A stretch of DNA of 64,000 nucleotides from Devosia sp. MC521 (GCF_014127105.1 NZ_CP059902.1:1521001-1585000); one strand, 5' to 3'. Positions 8,999 through 18,044 are shown, counted from the stretch's first letter. Translations and numbers: made by a program. The notes: generated by a model from the letters alone, not told the origin.

Positions 8999-10966
8999 AT
9001 GTACGCTTACCTCCCGCCATACGACGAAATCATCGCGCACTTCATTGGTCACTGGGAATTCTCCGAGGAGACAGCACGCTTACGGCACGAGCTACTGACT
9101 TTTCGCTATCGCGAAAATGAAGTGCCGGATGAGGAGGCGCTACGCCTCCACGAGCTCGATGTCATCCAGCCCCATGCTATCAAGTATTTCCAACCTGGTG
9201 TTGAGCACACGCCGCACCCCTATGAGTTCTATGGTCATTCACCCATTGATCCCGCGCGGATCAAACTCGAGCCCAAGCCTGCCAAGCGTCCTGCGGAACA
9301 GGACGATAGTGAACCCTCACACAAATCCTTGCCCAGCGGGGTGATTGGCTATGTTCACCGGGAAGCGGGTCCAGACCTCGGTCCTGATCCGGGTGAAGTC
9401 CTCTTCGTCGTCAAGCAGCAGATTTTCCTCGAAGACAATGACGTCTTAGATCTCGGCGGCGCTGACCGTCCCTTGGTTGATCTGACCGTAACGCCACGAC
9501 TTGCTGAAATGCTCGCGGACACAGTCGCTGTTAATCCGTTCAGCGCCCTCGATGTGCCGTCCGACGTCTCCTCGATGGGAGATTTTGTCATTGCCGTGCA
9601 GCAGACCATTGCTGCCGACGATTTTGCTCCGGATCACCTTGTTGCCTCTGGCGATACGCTCTCCGGCATCTACGTCAATGGCGAGATGGCCGAAGAGGCT
9701 CCGCTTCTTGATGATCTCTTGCCCGAACCGTTTCAGCCCCAAGATACGCCGGAGCCCGCAGAGGAAACCGTGCAGCACGAGGCTTCCTCCGGAGCGGAAG
9801 CGAGCCTTGATCTGATGGCGGGCGGCAACTTGCTCGTCAACGTCGCCCAGTTGAGCAATTCTGGCATGCTCACCGGTGTCATTGGTGTTCAGGGCGATGT
9901 TCGTCAGCTTGACGTCATCGTGCAATCCAATTGCGTGAGCGACCAAGACACCCTCGTGGGTGAAATTGCCGCCTCCGTGGCCCCGCCCACCATGGCGCTA
10001 AACGTCGCGACCTTCACCCATTCCCAACTCGACATTGCTAGCAGCACGCGCTCCGGCGACACTGAAGCAGGTCCTTCCAATTGGAGCGTGACGGTCGTCC
10101 AAGGTGATCTGGTTTTTGCCCAATGGCTGGTTCAAGCCACCTTCATCTACGACAACGATATCCACGTGCTCAACAGCACCGGCTCCCAGTCCAACTTCGT
10201 GACTGGTGCCGATCTGGCGCAGAACATCACCTCGTTCAGCGCGCTGGGGACGTATTACGATCTCATCATCATCGGTGGCACTCTCTACGACGCCAACTTT
10301 ATCGTGCAATCCAATGTGCTGCTGGACGATGATTTTATCTCCGGTGATGGCTATGCGGGCTCGGTCAGCACCGGAGGAAACCTGCTCTACAATGGCGCGT
10401 CGATTTCCAACATCGGTGCGGGCGGGTGGGCCTTAGGCCTGCCGTCCCATTACCAACAAGCTCTTGAGGACGCTGAAGATGGCGACCGACCCGCCATGCC
10501 TTCAGGTTTTCTCAGTGATGCGGATTATGCCGGAATGTCCGGCCTATCGGTTCTGATCGTAACCGGGAGCATTTTTGATCTGCACTATGTGCGCCAGCTC
10601 AATGTGCTCGGCGATGCTGACCAAGTGGCCATCGCTCAGGCGGCGATATTGGATGATCAAACCGCCAATTGGCAGGTAACCACCGGCAGCAATGCTCTGA
10701 TCAATCTGGCCGCAATTGTTGATGTGGATACCTTGGGAACCGGCGCCTATGTCGATGGTGTCGTCTATTCGGACGCGATCCTCATCCAGGCGGATATTCT
10801 CTCCGGTGGCGACGGCGGGCGTTTTGATCCTGACGTCTTGGTCACCGAGGCAATCGCATTCTTAGGCGCAGATGCGGGGGACGACTGTGGGGACAGCGAC
10901 GGCGTAATCGCCGCACCGACACACCATGACGCCTCGCTCGACGCAATGCAGTCGATGCTGGTGTAA
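8999..10966 (+). CDS. Repeat-containing protein, candidate type I secretion substrate
   Basis: Acidic protein of about 655 aa with no signal peptide and no recognised family. The N-terminal 130 residues (MYAYLPPYDEIIAHFIGHW...) look globular; the rest is built of beta-type modules that repeat a motif hhhQ-x-[NTA]-hh-x-D-x-D: VVKQQIFLEDND, IVQSNCVSDQD, LVQATFIYDND, IVQSNVLLDDD, VRQLNVLGDAD and a weaker IQADILSGGDG. Units are often followed by Gly/Ser-rich turns such as STGGNLLYNGA. A similar element (VNQIADLVDNDN) occurs in the preceding gene. I chose ATG 8999 because GGGAAGG lies 9 nt upstream; ATG 8972 lacks one. The stop is 12 bp before the exporter gene. Probably exported and possibly Ca-binding through the Asp residues (inference). 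Confidence 0.7.
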   Translation: MYAYLPPYDEIIAHFIGHWEFSEETARLRHELLTFRYRENEVPDEEALRLHELDVIQPHAIKYFQPGVEHTPHPYEFYGHSPIDPARIKLEPKPAKRPAEQDDSEPSHKSLPSGVIGYVHREAGPDLGPDPGEVLFVVKQQIFLEDNDVLDLGGADRPLVDLTVTPRLAEMLADTVAVNPFSALDVPSDVSSMGDFVIAVQQTIAADDFAPDHLVASGDTLSGIYVNGEMAEEAPLLDDLLPEPFQPQDTPEPAEETVQHEASSGAEASLDLMAGGNLLVNVAQLSNSGMLTGVIGVQGDVRQLDVIVQSNCVSDQDTLVGEIAASVAPPTMALNVATFTHSQLDIASSTRSGDTEAGPSNWSVTVVQGDLVFAQWLVQATFIYDNDIHVLNSTGSQSNFVTGADLAQNITSFSALGTYYDLIIIGGTLYDANFIVQSNVLLDDDFISGDGYAGSVSTGGNLLYNGASISNIGAGGWALGLPSHYQQALEDAEDGDRPAMPSGFLSDADYAGMSGLSVLIVTGSIFDLHYVRQLNVLGDADQVAIAQAAILDDQTANWQVTTGSNALINLAAIVDVDTLGTGAYVDGVVYSDAILIQADILSGGDGGRFDPDVLVTEAIAFLGADAGDDCGDSDGVIAAPTHHDASLDAMQSMLV

Positions 10967-10978
10967 GGGAGACCTCTC

Positions 10979-13117
10979 GTGGGGGACGGCACAAACGACC
11001 GAGGCAATGGGCGTCCAGATCAATCTTATGGCCCTCAAACGAGGACGGCCGGAGATTTTCTCGATCAGGTCGATCGCGCTACACGCTCATTGGAAGGGAT
11101 GATCACGGAAGGCGATCCACGCGCTGCTCGCGCGGGAGACGATATTGATACCAAGCTTTACGGTGCGGTATCCGGCGCTCTGGGCAACGGCAGCGCCCCG
11201 GTTCGTCCTACCGAAGAAATTGGCAGATCACGGCCGTTAGGGCCAACCATCGACATGGAGCGCGGGCCAATCCTCGCCGATCCTGAAACCGATGGCCAGG
11301 ACGAGGACGAGCAGCGCCCGGTAACAATCGACAAGCCTGCAACCAATGACAATGGCGGCGGAAATTTCCATAAGCGCATGAAACCGATCAGCTTTGCTGA
11401 CAGCTATCGGAGCGCCTTATCGACCATCAAACGCAATCTTGTGTTGGTTTTCGTCTTCACAATCTTCATCAACATCCTCGTTCTGGCGATCCCCATCTAT
11501 CTCTTCCAGATGTCAGACCGCGTCCTCACAAGCCGCTCTCTCGACACGCTGGCGATGCTCACCATATTCGTGCTCGGGGCTGTCTTCTTACAAGTCTTTC
11601 TGGATGGCACCCGGCGCATCATCCTCATGCGAACGGCCGTAGAGGCTGAGGTGCAATTGGGCGCTCCGGTCTTGAGCGCTGCAGCGCGCGCCTCGCTCGG
11701 GGGTAATGGCCGGGAATATCAGGTGTTGTCAGATTTGCAGCAGGTTCGCTCGTTCATCACCTCAGGCACGCTGCTGGCGCTTCTCGACGCGCCGCTCGCG
11801 CCGCTCTTTATTGTGGTGGTCTATCTTATTCACCCAACGCTCGGGGTCATCATTGTGGGCGCCAGCTTGGTGCTGCTGGTGGTGGCCTTGCTCAACCAGC
11901 GCGCCACGGCCAAATCCTTTGGTGAGGCCAATGCCTTCCTCTATCGAGCCAATGCGCATCTCGACTCCATGTCTCGCAATGCTCAGATCATCAACGCTTT
12001 GGCGATGATCCCCGAGGCCGTGCGCATCTGGGGTAAAGACACTGCCGGGTCGCTTAAAGCGCAAGTGCGTGCGCAGGACATGAATACGTTTTTCTCTAGT
12101 ATTTCCAAGCTCGTACGGCTGTGTACTCAAGTGGGACTTTTAGGGTGGGGCGCCTTCTTGGCGCTGGAGGGGCAGATGACCGGCGGCATGGTGATCGCCG
12201 CGTCGATCATCTCTGGACGCGCTCTCTCGCCGATTGAAGGGGCTATTGAAGGGTGGAACCACGTCGTCCATGTCCGCGCCGCTATCGGGCGCATCCGCGG
12301 CCTCCTGCAATCTTCGCCATTGAACTTCGCCCGCCTGCAGCTGCCCTCGCCAAGTGGCAAGCTTGATGTCGAGCGCGTGCTCTTCGTACCGCCGCCAAAC
12401 AAGCGCGTTATTCTCAACGGCATCTCCTTTTCCCTGCAACCGGGCGAGTCTTTGGCGCTGATTGGAAGTTCGGGCGCAGGCAAGACGACGCTGGGAAAAA
12501 TGCTCGTCGGCTCGATCCTTCCCACCTCGGGCAATGTCCGGCTGGACCTGATGGATCTGCGCAATTGGGATCAACGTCAGTTCGGTGAAAACGTCGGCTA
12601 TCTGCCCCAGGACGTCCAACTCTTCCCCGGCTCCATCAAGGCCAATATCGGTCGAATGCGCGATGACGCGACCGACAAAGACATCTTCGATGCCGCTGTT
12701 CTGGCCAATGTTCACGAGCTGATTTCGAGCCTGCCGCAGGGCTACGAAACCTATGTCGCCGCCGATGGCGCGCCGCTTTCCGGTGGGCAAAAGCAGTTGA
12801 TCGCGCTGGCTCGCGCCTTCTACGGCTCGCCAAAGCTCGTCGTTCTCGATGAGCCCAACTCCAACCTCGACACGCAGGGCGAAGTCGCGCTCGCCAAGGC
12901 GCTGACGGAGGCCAGAAAGCGCAAGATCACCGTCGTGACGATCACTCAGCGTCCATCTTTGCTCAGCGTCGTCGACAAGATCATGCTGCTCAACAACGGC
13001 AGCGTCGCCTTGTTCGGTAAGCGCGATGAGGTCATGGCGCAGATCAGCGCCAAGTCCAACGCCAATAAGAGTGTCTTGAACGGCAACACCGCCGTGCCGC
13101 TGGGAGACGCAGTATGA
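10979..13117 (+). CDS. Type I secretion ABC exporter, PrtD family
   Basis: Inner-membrane ABC exporter (fused membrane and ATPase domains) for one-step secretion with an HlyD adaptor and a TolC-type channel. At 712 aa it is about 120 longer than usual PrtD proteins because of a hydrophilic N-terminal extension (residues 1-130, rich in Asp, Gly and Pro). Membrane helices start near residue 150 (LVLVFVFTIFINILV). Walker A is GSSGAGKTT near 496, LSGGQKQ near 600 and Walker B LVVLDEP near 620. GTG at 10979 has AAGGGAG 7 nt upstream. The adaptor gene overlaps its end by 4 bp. No C39 peptidase domain is present, so substrates are probably not processed at a double-Gly leader. Confidence 0.92.
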   Translation: MGDGTNDRGNGRPDQSYGPQTRTAGDFLDQVDRATRSLEGMITEGDPRAARAGDDIDTKLYGAVSGALGNGSAPVRPTEEIGRSRPLGPTIDMERGPILADPETDGQDEDEQRPVTIDKPATNDNGGGNFHKRMKPISFADSYRSALSTIKRNLVLVFVFTIFINILVLAIPIYLFQMSDRVLTSRSLDTLAMLTIFVLGAVFLQVFLDGTRRIILMRTAVEAEVQLGAPVLSAAARASLGGNGREYQVLSDLQQVRSFITSGTLLALLDAPLAPLFIVVVYLIHPTLGVIIVGASLVLLVVALLNQRATAKSFGEANAFLYRANAHLDSMSRNAQIINALAMIPEAVRIWGKDTAGSLKAQVRAQDMNTFFSSISKLVRLCTQVGLLGWGAFLALEGQMTGGMVIAASIISGRALSPIEGAIEGWNHVVHVRAAIGRIRGLLQSSPLNFARLQLPSPSGKLDVERVLFVPPPNKRVILNGISFSLQPGESLALIGSSGAGKTTLGKMLVGSILPTSGNVRLDLMDLRNWDQRQFGENVGYLPQDVQLFPGSIKANIGRMRDDATDKDIFDAAVLANVHELISSLPQGYETYVAADGAPLSGGQKQLIALARAFYGSPKLVVLDEPNSNLDTQGEVALAKALTEARKRKITVVTITQRPSLLSVVDKIMLLNNGSVALFGKRDEVMAQISAKSNANKSVLNGNTAVPLGDAV

Positions 13118-14454
13118 GCGTGAGCGAAGTCCGTTACCACGAAGTCGAATGGTATCGCGAAGTCCCGCGCTCCATCCGCAAACAGGTGCTGATTGGTGGC
13201 ACGCTCATCCTTGTCACCTTTGGTGGCTTTGGGGCCTGGGGTGCCTTTGCTCCTTTGGCGGCGGCAGTCATTTCCCCCGGCACCTTTGTTGCCACGGGGG
13301 AGAACAAGGTTATCCAACATCTCGAAGGCGGGATCATCGCTAGTTTGAGCGTCCGCGATGGCGAAACCGTCGTTGAAAACCAGACCCTCATGACCTTGGA
13401 TGACACAGCCGCTCTCACCAATATGCAGCAGTTGATGCAGCGCGAGATGCGGCTGCGCGCCATCCTCCAGCGCCTCAGCGATCAGGTTGCCGACAGTAAA
13501 GTCATGACGGAAATTCCGGTCGCGGCCTATGGCGAAGGGGCGACCGCCATGCAGGAGATACTGGTTGGCCAAAAAGCCCATTTCCAGGCTTGGCGGGAAA
13601 AACTCGACAATGATCTCACACTGCTGACGCGCAATGTCGAGGCATTGACCCATCGTCAGACCGGTGAGAGAGGGCAAATCTCATCGATGGAAGCCCAGCG
13701 AGACCTTCTCACCGCGGAATTGGAGACCAAAACAGTATTGCTCGATAAGGGCCTCATCACCCGTTCGGAAGTCCGCCAGATCCAGCGCGCCGTGGCCGAT
13801 GCAGACGGCGACATTTCCCGTCTGATGGCCGAAGTGCAGGAGATCGACACCCAGATATCGCGCTATACTGGCGAGATGATCCAAGTTCGTGACGCCAATC
13901 GGCAAACCGCCCTTAGCGAAATCCAGAACGTGCAGATTGAGCTGGATAGTGTGCGCGAACAGATCCGGCAGGCGCGAAGCGTGCTGACACGCACTACCAT
14001 ACGCTCGCCCGTTTCCGGGGTCGTGGTGCGCACCTATTACCACACCACCGGTGGCGTGGTGGAAAGCGGTAAGCCGATCATGGAAATCCTGCCCAGCGGC
14101 GTGCCGCTCATCATCGAGACCTATATTCCGCGTCAGAAGATTGATGAAGTGAAACAGGGCGTTAAAGTCGCCGTGCGCCTGTCGGCGCTCAATCAGCGGA
14201 CGACGCCAATTCTCGAAGGCACGCTCGACTACCTCTCAGCAGACTCCATGCTCGAAAACTCGACCCAAGGCGCTCAAGAAGTCTATGTGGCCCGTGTCAG
14301 CATCTCGCCTGAACAGTTTGCAGCGGTACCAAACTTCGTGCCCACTCCCGGCATGCCCGTCGAGGTTATGATCCAGACCGCCCAGCGGACCTTCTTTGAA
14401 TATCTGTCACGGCCAATCGTCGACAGCATGAGCCGCGCATTCCGGGAAACCTAA
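13114..14454 (+). CDS. HlyD-family type I secretion periplasmic adaptor
   Basis: Membrane fusion protein of 446 aa that links the PrtD-type exporter to an outer-membrane channel. One membrane helix near residues 25-45 (VLIGGTLILVTFGGFGAWG) follows a short cytoplasmic start. Then comes a lipoyl-like half (VIQHLEGGIIASLSVRDGE), a long coiled-coil hairpin (about 110-290, including MQQLMQREMRLRAILQRL) and the second lipoyl/beta-barrel part (IRSPVSGVVVRTYYHTTGG). The ATGA overlap with the exporter indicates coupled translation. No TolC-type gene is in the window, so the outer-membrane partner must be encoded elsewhere. Confidence 0.92.
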   Translation: MSVSEVRYHEVEWYREVPRSIRKQVLIGGTLILVTFGGFGAWGAFAPLAAAVISPGTFVATGENKVIQHLEGGIIASLSVRDGETVVENQTLMTLDDTAALTNMQQLMQREMRLRAILQRLSDQVADSKVMTEIPVAAYGEGATAMQEILVGQKAHFQAWREKLDNDLTLLTRNVEALTHRQTGERGQISSMEAQRDLLTAELETKTVLLDKGLITRSEVRQIQRAVADADGDISRLMAEVQEIDTQISRYTGEMIQVRDANRQTALSEIQNVQIELDSVREQIRQARSVLTRTTIRSPVSGVVVRTYYHTTGGVVESGKPIMEILPSGVPLIIETYIPRQKIDEVKQGVKVAVRLSALNQRTTPILEGTLDYLSADSMLENSTQGAQEVYVARVSISPEQFAAVPNFVPTPGMPVEVMIQTAQRTFFEYLSRPIVDSMSRAFRET

Positions 14455-14456
14455 AC

Positions 14457-14491
14457 GCAGCCCGCCACATCGATGTGATGTCGCGGGCTGC
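14457..14491. terminator. Hairpin between convergent secretion and pca genes
   Basis: GCAGCCCGC (14457-14465) pairs perfectly with GCGGGCTGC (14483-14491), loop 17 nt, in the 48-bp space between two convergent operons. No strong T-run follows on either strand, so it may be a weak bidirectional terminator or an mRNA end-protecting stem. Confidence 0.5.
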
Positions 14492-14502
14492 AATATATCG
14501 AC

Positions 14503-15702
14503 TTAGACGGCTTCGATCACCGCCGAAATGCCTTGGCCAACGCCAATGCACATGGTCGTCAACGCTCGCTTTTTACCGGCAAGGCCGAGTTCCAGCGCGG
14601 CGCTGCCGATGATCCGCGCTCCCGACATGCCGAGCGGATGACCCAGCGCAATCGCGCCGCCATTCGGATTGACGCGGTTATCGTCCGGCGAAATGCCAAG
14701 TTCGTTGAGAACAGCAATGGCCTGGCTCGCGAAGGCTTCATTGAGTTCGATCACATCGAGATCAGCGGCCTCGAGGCCCAAACGCTTCAGCAGCTTCTGG
14801 GTCGCTGGAGCTGGGCCAATGCCCATGACCCGTGGCGGAACACCAGCAGTGGCGCCGCCAACGATCCGCGCGATTGGCGTCAGTCCGTGCTTTTTGGCCG
14901 CGTCAGCCGAAGCGATGATCAGCGCTGCTGCGCCATCATTCACGCCCGAGGCATTGCCAGCGGTCACGCTGCCCGATGGGAACAGCGGGCGCAGCTTCTG
15001 CAGTGTCTCCATCGTTGTGTCTGCGCGCGGATGTTCGTCGCGGCTCACGACCGTATCGCCCTTGCGGCCCTTGATCGTCACCGGCACGATTTCGCGGTCA
15101 AAGCGACCATTCGCCTGTGCCGCCGCGGCCTTGGCCTGACTGGCCACAGCGAACTGGTCCTGTGCCTCACGGCTCACGCCGAAGTCGCGCGCAACATTTT
15201 CGCCGGTTTCCGGCATGCTGTCGGTGCCATATAGCTCTTTCATCAGCGGATTGATGAAGCGCCAGCCAATGGTGGTGTCATAGATTTCCGCCTGACGCGA
15301 AAACGCGGTCTCAGCCTTGGGCATGACGAAAGGCGCGCGGGACATGGATTCCGTGCCGCCCGCGATCATGAGATCGGCCTCGCCGCTGATGATAGCGCGC
15401 GCCGCCGTCAAAACCGCATCGAGCCCGGAACCGCACAACCGGTTGATGGTCGTGCCTGTCACCGCAAGCGGCATGCCCGCCAGCAGCAGGCTCATACGCG
15501 CCACGTTGCGGTTGTCTTCGCCGGCTTGATTGGCATTGCCAAAAATCACGTCGTCGACCGCTTCCCAGTCAACGCTTGTGTGCTCTTCCATCAATGCCTT
15601 GAGGAGGATAGCGCCAAGATCGTCGGGGCGCACTGCGGAGAGAGCGCCGCCAAAGCGGCCGATTGGGGTGCGCTTGTAAGCGCAGATATAAGCCTCACGC
15701 AT
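14503..15702 (-). CDS. pcaF: 3-oxoadipyl-CoA thiolase
   Basis: Catalyses the last step of the beta-ketoadipate pathway: 3-oxoadipyl-CoA plus CoA gives succinyl-CoA and acetyl-CoA. The 399-aa length matches PcaF. The nucleophilic Cys is in TINRLCGSGLDAV (about residue 90), the His in GGAIALGHPLGMSGAR and the second Cys in TTMCIGVGQG. The start MREAYICAYKRTPIGRFGG is typical of PcaF rather than of a biosynthetic thiolase. It follows pcaI and pcaJ on the same strand with no gap, which strongly supports this role. GGAG precedes the ATG at 15702. Confidence 0.93.
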   Translation of the reverse strand: MREAYICAYKRTPIGRFGGALSAVRPDDLGAILLKALMEEHTSVDWEAVDDVIFGNANQAGEDNRNVARMSLLLAGMPLAVTGTTINRLCGSGLDAVLTAARAIISGEADLMIAGGTESMSRAPFVMPKAETAFSRQAEIYDTTIGWRFINPLMKELYGTDSMPETGENVARDFGVSREAQDQFAVASQAKAAAAQANGRFDREIVPVTIKGRKGDTVVSRDEHPRADTTMETLQKLRPLFPSGSVTAGNASGVNDGAAALIIASADAAKKHGLTPIARIVGGATAGVPPRVMGIGPAPATQKLLKRLGLEAADLDVIELNEAFASQAIAVLNELGISPDDNRVNPNGGAIALGHPLGMSGARIIGSAALELGLAGKKRALTTMCIGVGQGISAVIEAV

Positions 15703-16371
15703 TTATAGCTCCGGCACAGTCAGATCGAGAATGTCATCGGGCAGAACGAGTTCTGCGCCGGTGACGCTTTGCAGTTCTTCGACGCTCATCGAGGCAAGCT
15801 TTTCGCGCAGCACGAATCTCTCGTTCTCGATGTCGATCACCGCAAGGCTTGTGTACACGCGCGTGACGCACCCTAATCCCGTAACCGGCAAGGAGCAGCG
15901 TTTCACTAATTTGGGCTTGCCATCTTTGGTGACATGCTCGGTCAATACCGCAACGCGCTTGGCGCCATGCACGAGGTCCATTGCGCCACCAATGCCGGGA
16001 ATGCCCTTACCGCCCGTGCTCCAATTGGCGAGGTCACCATTTTCGGCCACTTCATAAGTACCCAAAATCGCGACGTCCAAATGTCCGCCACGCACCATCG
16101 AGAAGCTGTCGGAGTGGTTGAAAAAGCTCGCGCCCGGCAGGAGGGTAACGGCCTTCTTACCGGCGTTGATCATGTCCCAATCTTCTTCGCCCTTGGCCGG
16201 GGCGCTGCCGAAGTTGAGAATGCCGTTTTCGGTGTGGAACACCGCCTGACGACCGGCAGGCTGGAATTGCGCCACCATTTCGGGAAAGCCAATGCCCAGA
16301 TTGACATAAGCGCCGTCGGCAATGTCCTGCGCTGCGCGCCAAGCCATTTGTGCGTTTGTGAGCTTGCTCAT
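15703..16371 (-). CDS. pcaJ: 3-oxoadipate CoA-transferase subunit B
   Basis: Beta subunit (222 aa) of the enzyme that transfers CoA from succinyl-CoA to 3-oxoadipate. The active-site Glu is in the family motif HTENGILNFG (about residues 46-55), and GGHLDVAILGTYEV follows in the middle. It overlaps the pcaI end by 4 bp and abuts pcaF, so the three form a translationally coupled operon pcaIJF. Sequence alone cannot fully exclude an acetoacetate CoA-transferase, but the neighbouring pcaF and pcaR make the 3-oxoadipate role very likely. Confidence 0.93.
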   Translation of the reverse strand: MSKLTNAQMAWRAAQDIADGAYVNLGIGFPEMVAQFQPAGRQAVFHTENGILNFGSAPAKGEEDWDMINAGKKAVTLLPGASFFNHSDSFSMVRGGHLDVAILGTYEVAENGDLANWSTGGKGIPGIGGAMDLVHGAKRVAVLTEHVTKDGKPKLVKRCSLPVTGLGCVTRVYTSLAVIDIENERFVLREKLASMSVEELQSVTGAELVLPDDILDLTVPEL

Positions 16372-17090
16372 ACGTGTGACACTCCCTGCTGCATCAGCGT
16401 TTCTTCCTGCTGCGGGTCCGCCACTTCGACAACGCGTTGCACAAAGATGCCCGGGGTCACGACGATTTCAGGGTCAATCCCACCGGCGGGAACCACACGT
16501 GTCGCCTGCACAATGGTGACGCGGCCTGCGGTTGCCATCAGCGGCGAGAAGTTGCGCGCGGCAGCGCGATAGGTGAGGTTGCCGTGTGTGTCGGCCGTTT
16601 CCGCCTTGATCAGCGCAAAGTCAGCCTTCAGCCAACGTTCCTGCACATAGCACTTGCCGTCGAATTCGCCGACCGGCTTGCCTTCGGCAACGGTCGTGCC
16701 GTAGCTCGCGGGCGTATAAAATGCCGGAATGCCAGCGCCACCAGCGCGAATGCGCTCAGCCAGAGTTCCTTGCGGCACCAGTTCGAGTTCTATTTCACCA
16801 GCCAGATAGCGATCGGTGAAGGCTTTTGGGTCAGCAGAACGTGGGAAAGAGCAGATAAGTTTCTTCACCATCCCCAGAGCGATCATGGCAGCCAGGCCGA
16901 TTTGTCCATTGCCCGCATTGTTATTGATGACGGTCAGTCCGGTCGGGTGCCCGGTTGCCTTAAAGCGTTGAATTAAAGCGTGGATCAGTTCGATTGGCGC
17001 GCCTGCGCCACCGAAACCACCAATCATCACTGTCATGCCATCCTCAATGTCCGCAACGGCGGCACTGAGGGCTGGGATAGTCTTATCCAT
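16368..17090 (-). CDS. pcaI: 3-oxoadipate CoA-transferase subunit A
   Basis: Alpha subunit of the heteromeric CoA-transferase, about 240 aa. The glycine-rich CoA-binding part is MTVMIGGFGGAGAPIELI near the N-terminus, followed by NNAGNGQIGLAAMI. I chose ATG 17090 because AGGAG lies 7 nt upstream; a longer frame begins at 17126 without a site. It is first in the operon pcaIJF and divergent from the IclR-type regulator gene; the 110-bp space between them contains a large inverted repeat matching PcaR/PcaU-type operators. Confidence 0.93.
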   Translation of the reverse strand: MDKTIPALSAAVADIEDGMTVMIGGFGGAGAPIELIHALIQRFKATGHPTGLTVINNNAGNGQIGLAAMIALGMVKKLICSFPRSADPKAFTDRYLAGEIELELVPQGTLAERIRAGGAGIPAFYTPASYGTTVAEGKPVGEFDGKCYVQERWLKADFALIKAETADTHGNLTYRAAARNFSPLMATAGRVTIVQATRVVPAGGIDPEIVVTPGIFVQRVVEVADPQQEETLMQQGVSHV

Positions 17091-17149
17091 GAACAGCTCC
17101 TTCCTGTTGCGCGGGAGAATGGTCATTCAGGGGATTTCCCGCAACTGCA

Positions 17150-17188
17150 TTTGTGCGATATGTGTCCTTTGTTGAGTTATCGCACAAA
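17150..17188. promoter_or_regulatory. Inverted repeat, probable PcaR operator
   Basis: TTTGTGCGATA (17150-17160) and TATCGCACAAA (17178-17188) are perfect 11-bp arms around a 17-bp spacer between pcaI and the regulator gene. The half-site ATCGCAC is the same as in sites described for IclR-type aromatic regulators (PcaR/PcaU/PobR, GTTCGATAATCGCAC type; from memory). Its position allows control of both divergent promoters. Confidence 0.7.
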
Positions 17189-17199
17189 AGGGGTTCGCG

Positions 17200-17955
17200 G
17201 TGCTGGAACGTGATATAATGGGGGGCTTGGCCAAAGGCTTGTTGGCTATAGAAACCTTCCGGGCGGATACGCCACGTCAGTCTATTTCTGAGGTTGCTGC
17301 GGCGAGCGGACTCGATCGCGCCACCGCGCGGCGCTGTCTGCTCACTTTAGCCCACTTGGGATACGCCACTTACGACGGCAAGTATTTCACCCTGACGCCG
17401 CGCGTCCTGCGCCTCGGTACAGCGTGCCTCGCCACCATGCCCATGCCGAGCATCATCCAGCCCATGCTTGATGATCTCTCCGAGCGTATTGGCGAAAGCA
17501 GCTCCGCCTCAATTCTGGATGGGTCCGAAATCGTCTATGTCGCTCGCGCCGCGCAGCGAAAGATCATGTCGATTTCGCTGATGGCTGGCTCGCGCCTTCC
17601 GGCTCACTGCACCTCGATGGGACGCGCCATGCTAGCGCAGCTTAAAGATCACGATCTCACAGCGCTGATCGGCGAAGGTCCGTTTGAGCCGCGCACGAAA
17701 AACACCATCACGACCCTTGAGGGTCTTCAGGCCGAATTCGCCAAAATCCGGGAGCAGGGGTACGCGCTCAACGATCAGGAAACAGAGATCGGCCTGCGCT
17801 CCATTGCCGTTCCGGTATACAATTCTCGCAAGGTCGTTATCGCCGCCATCAATATCGGCGTCTCGGCCTTCCACTACGAAAATGCTGAAGTCGTTGCGAA
17901 GTTCTTTCCGCAACTTGTTGAAATTCAAAATGAACTGTGCGGTCTGATCCACTAG
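17200..17955 (+). CDS. pcaR: IclR-family regulator of the beta-ketoadipate pathway
   Basis: 251-aa regulator with an N-terminal winged HTH (SISEVAAASGLDRATARRCLLTL, about residues 28-50, split here by function: recognition helix DRATARRCL) and a C-terminal IclR effector domain (SSASILDGSEIVYVARA, HCTSMGRAML, GYALNDQETEIGLRSIA). These agree with the PcaR/PcaU subgroup that senses beta-ketoadipate. GTG at 17200 has AAGGGG about 7 nt upstream. It is divergent from pcaIJF and shares the inverted repeat with it. Confidence 0.88.
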   Translation: MLERDIMGGLAKGLLAIETFRADTPRQSISEVAAASGLDRATARRCLLTLAHLGYATYDGKYFTLTPRVLRLGTACLATMPMPSIIQPMLDDLSERIGESSSASILDGSEIVYVARAAQRKIMSISLMAGSRLPAHCTSMGRAMLAQLKDHDLTALIGEGPFEPRTKNTITTLEGLQAEFAKIREQGYALNDQETEIGLRSIAVPVYNSRKVVIAAINIGVSAFHYENAEVVAKFFPQLVEIQNELCGLIH

Positions 17956-17969
17956 CTCGCGCGCGATGA

Positions 17970-17992
17970 AGGGGAGGGCTTTGCTCTCCCTT
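17970..17992 (+). terminator. Stem-loop after pcaR
   Basis: A 10-bp stem (AGGGGAGGGC with GCTCTCCCTT, two G-U pairs) and a TTT loop start 15 bp after the pcaR stop. The following sequence is GTGGGGCTTTA rather than a clear T-run, so intrinsic termination may be inefficient. Confidence 0.4.
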
Positions 17993-18044
17993 GTGGGGCT
18001 TTATGCGCCGTATCCTTTTAAACTGGCTTTCCTTGCAATGATAG

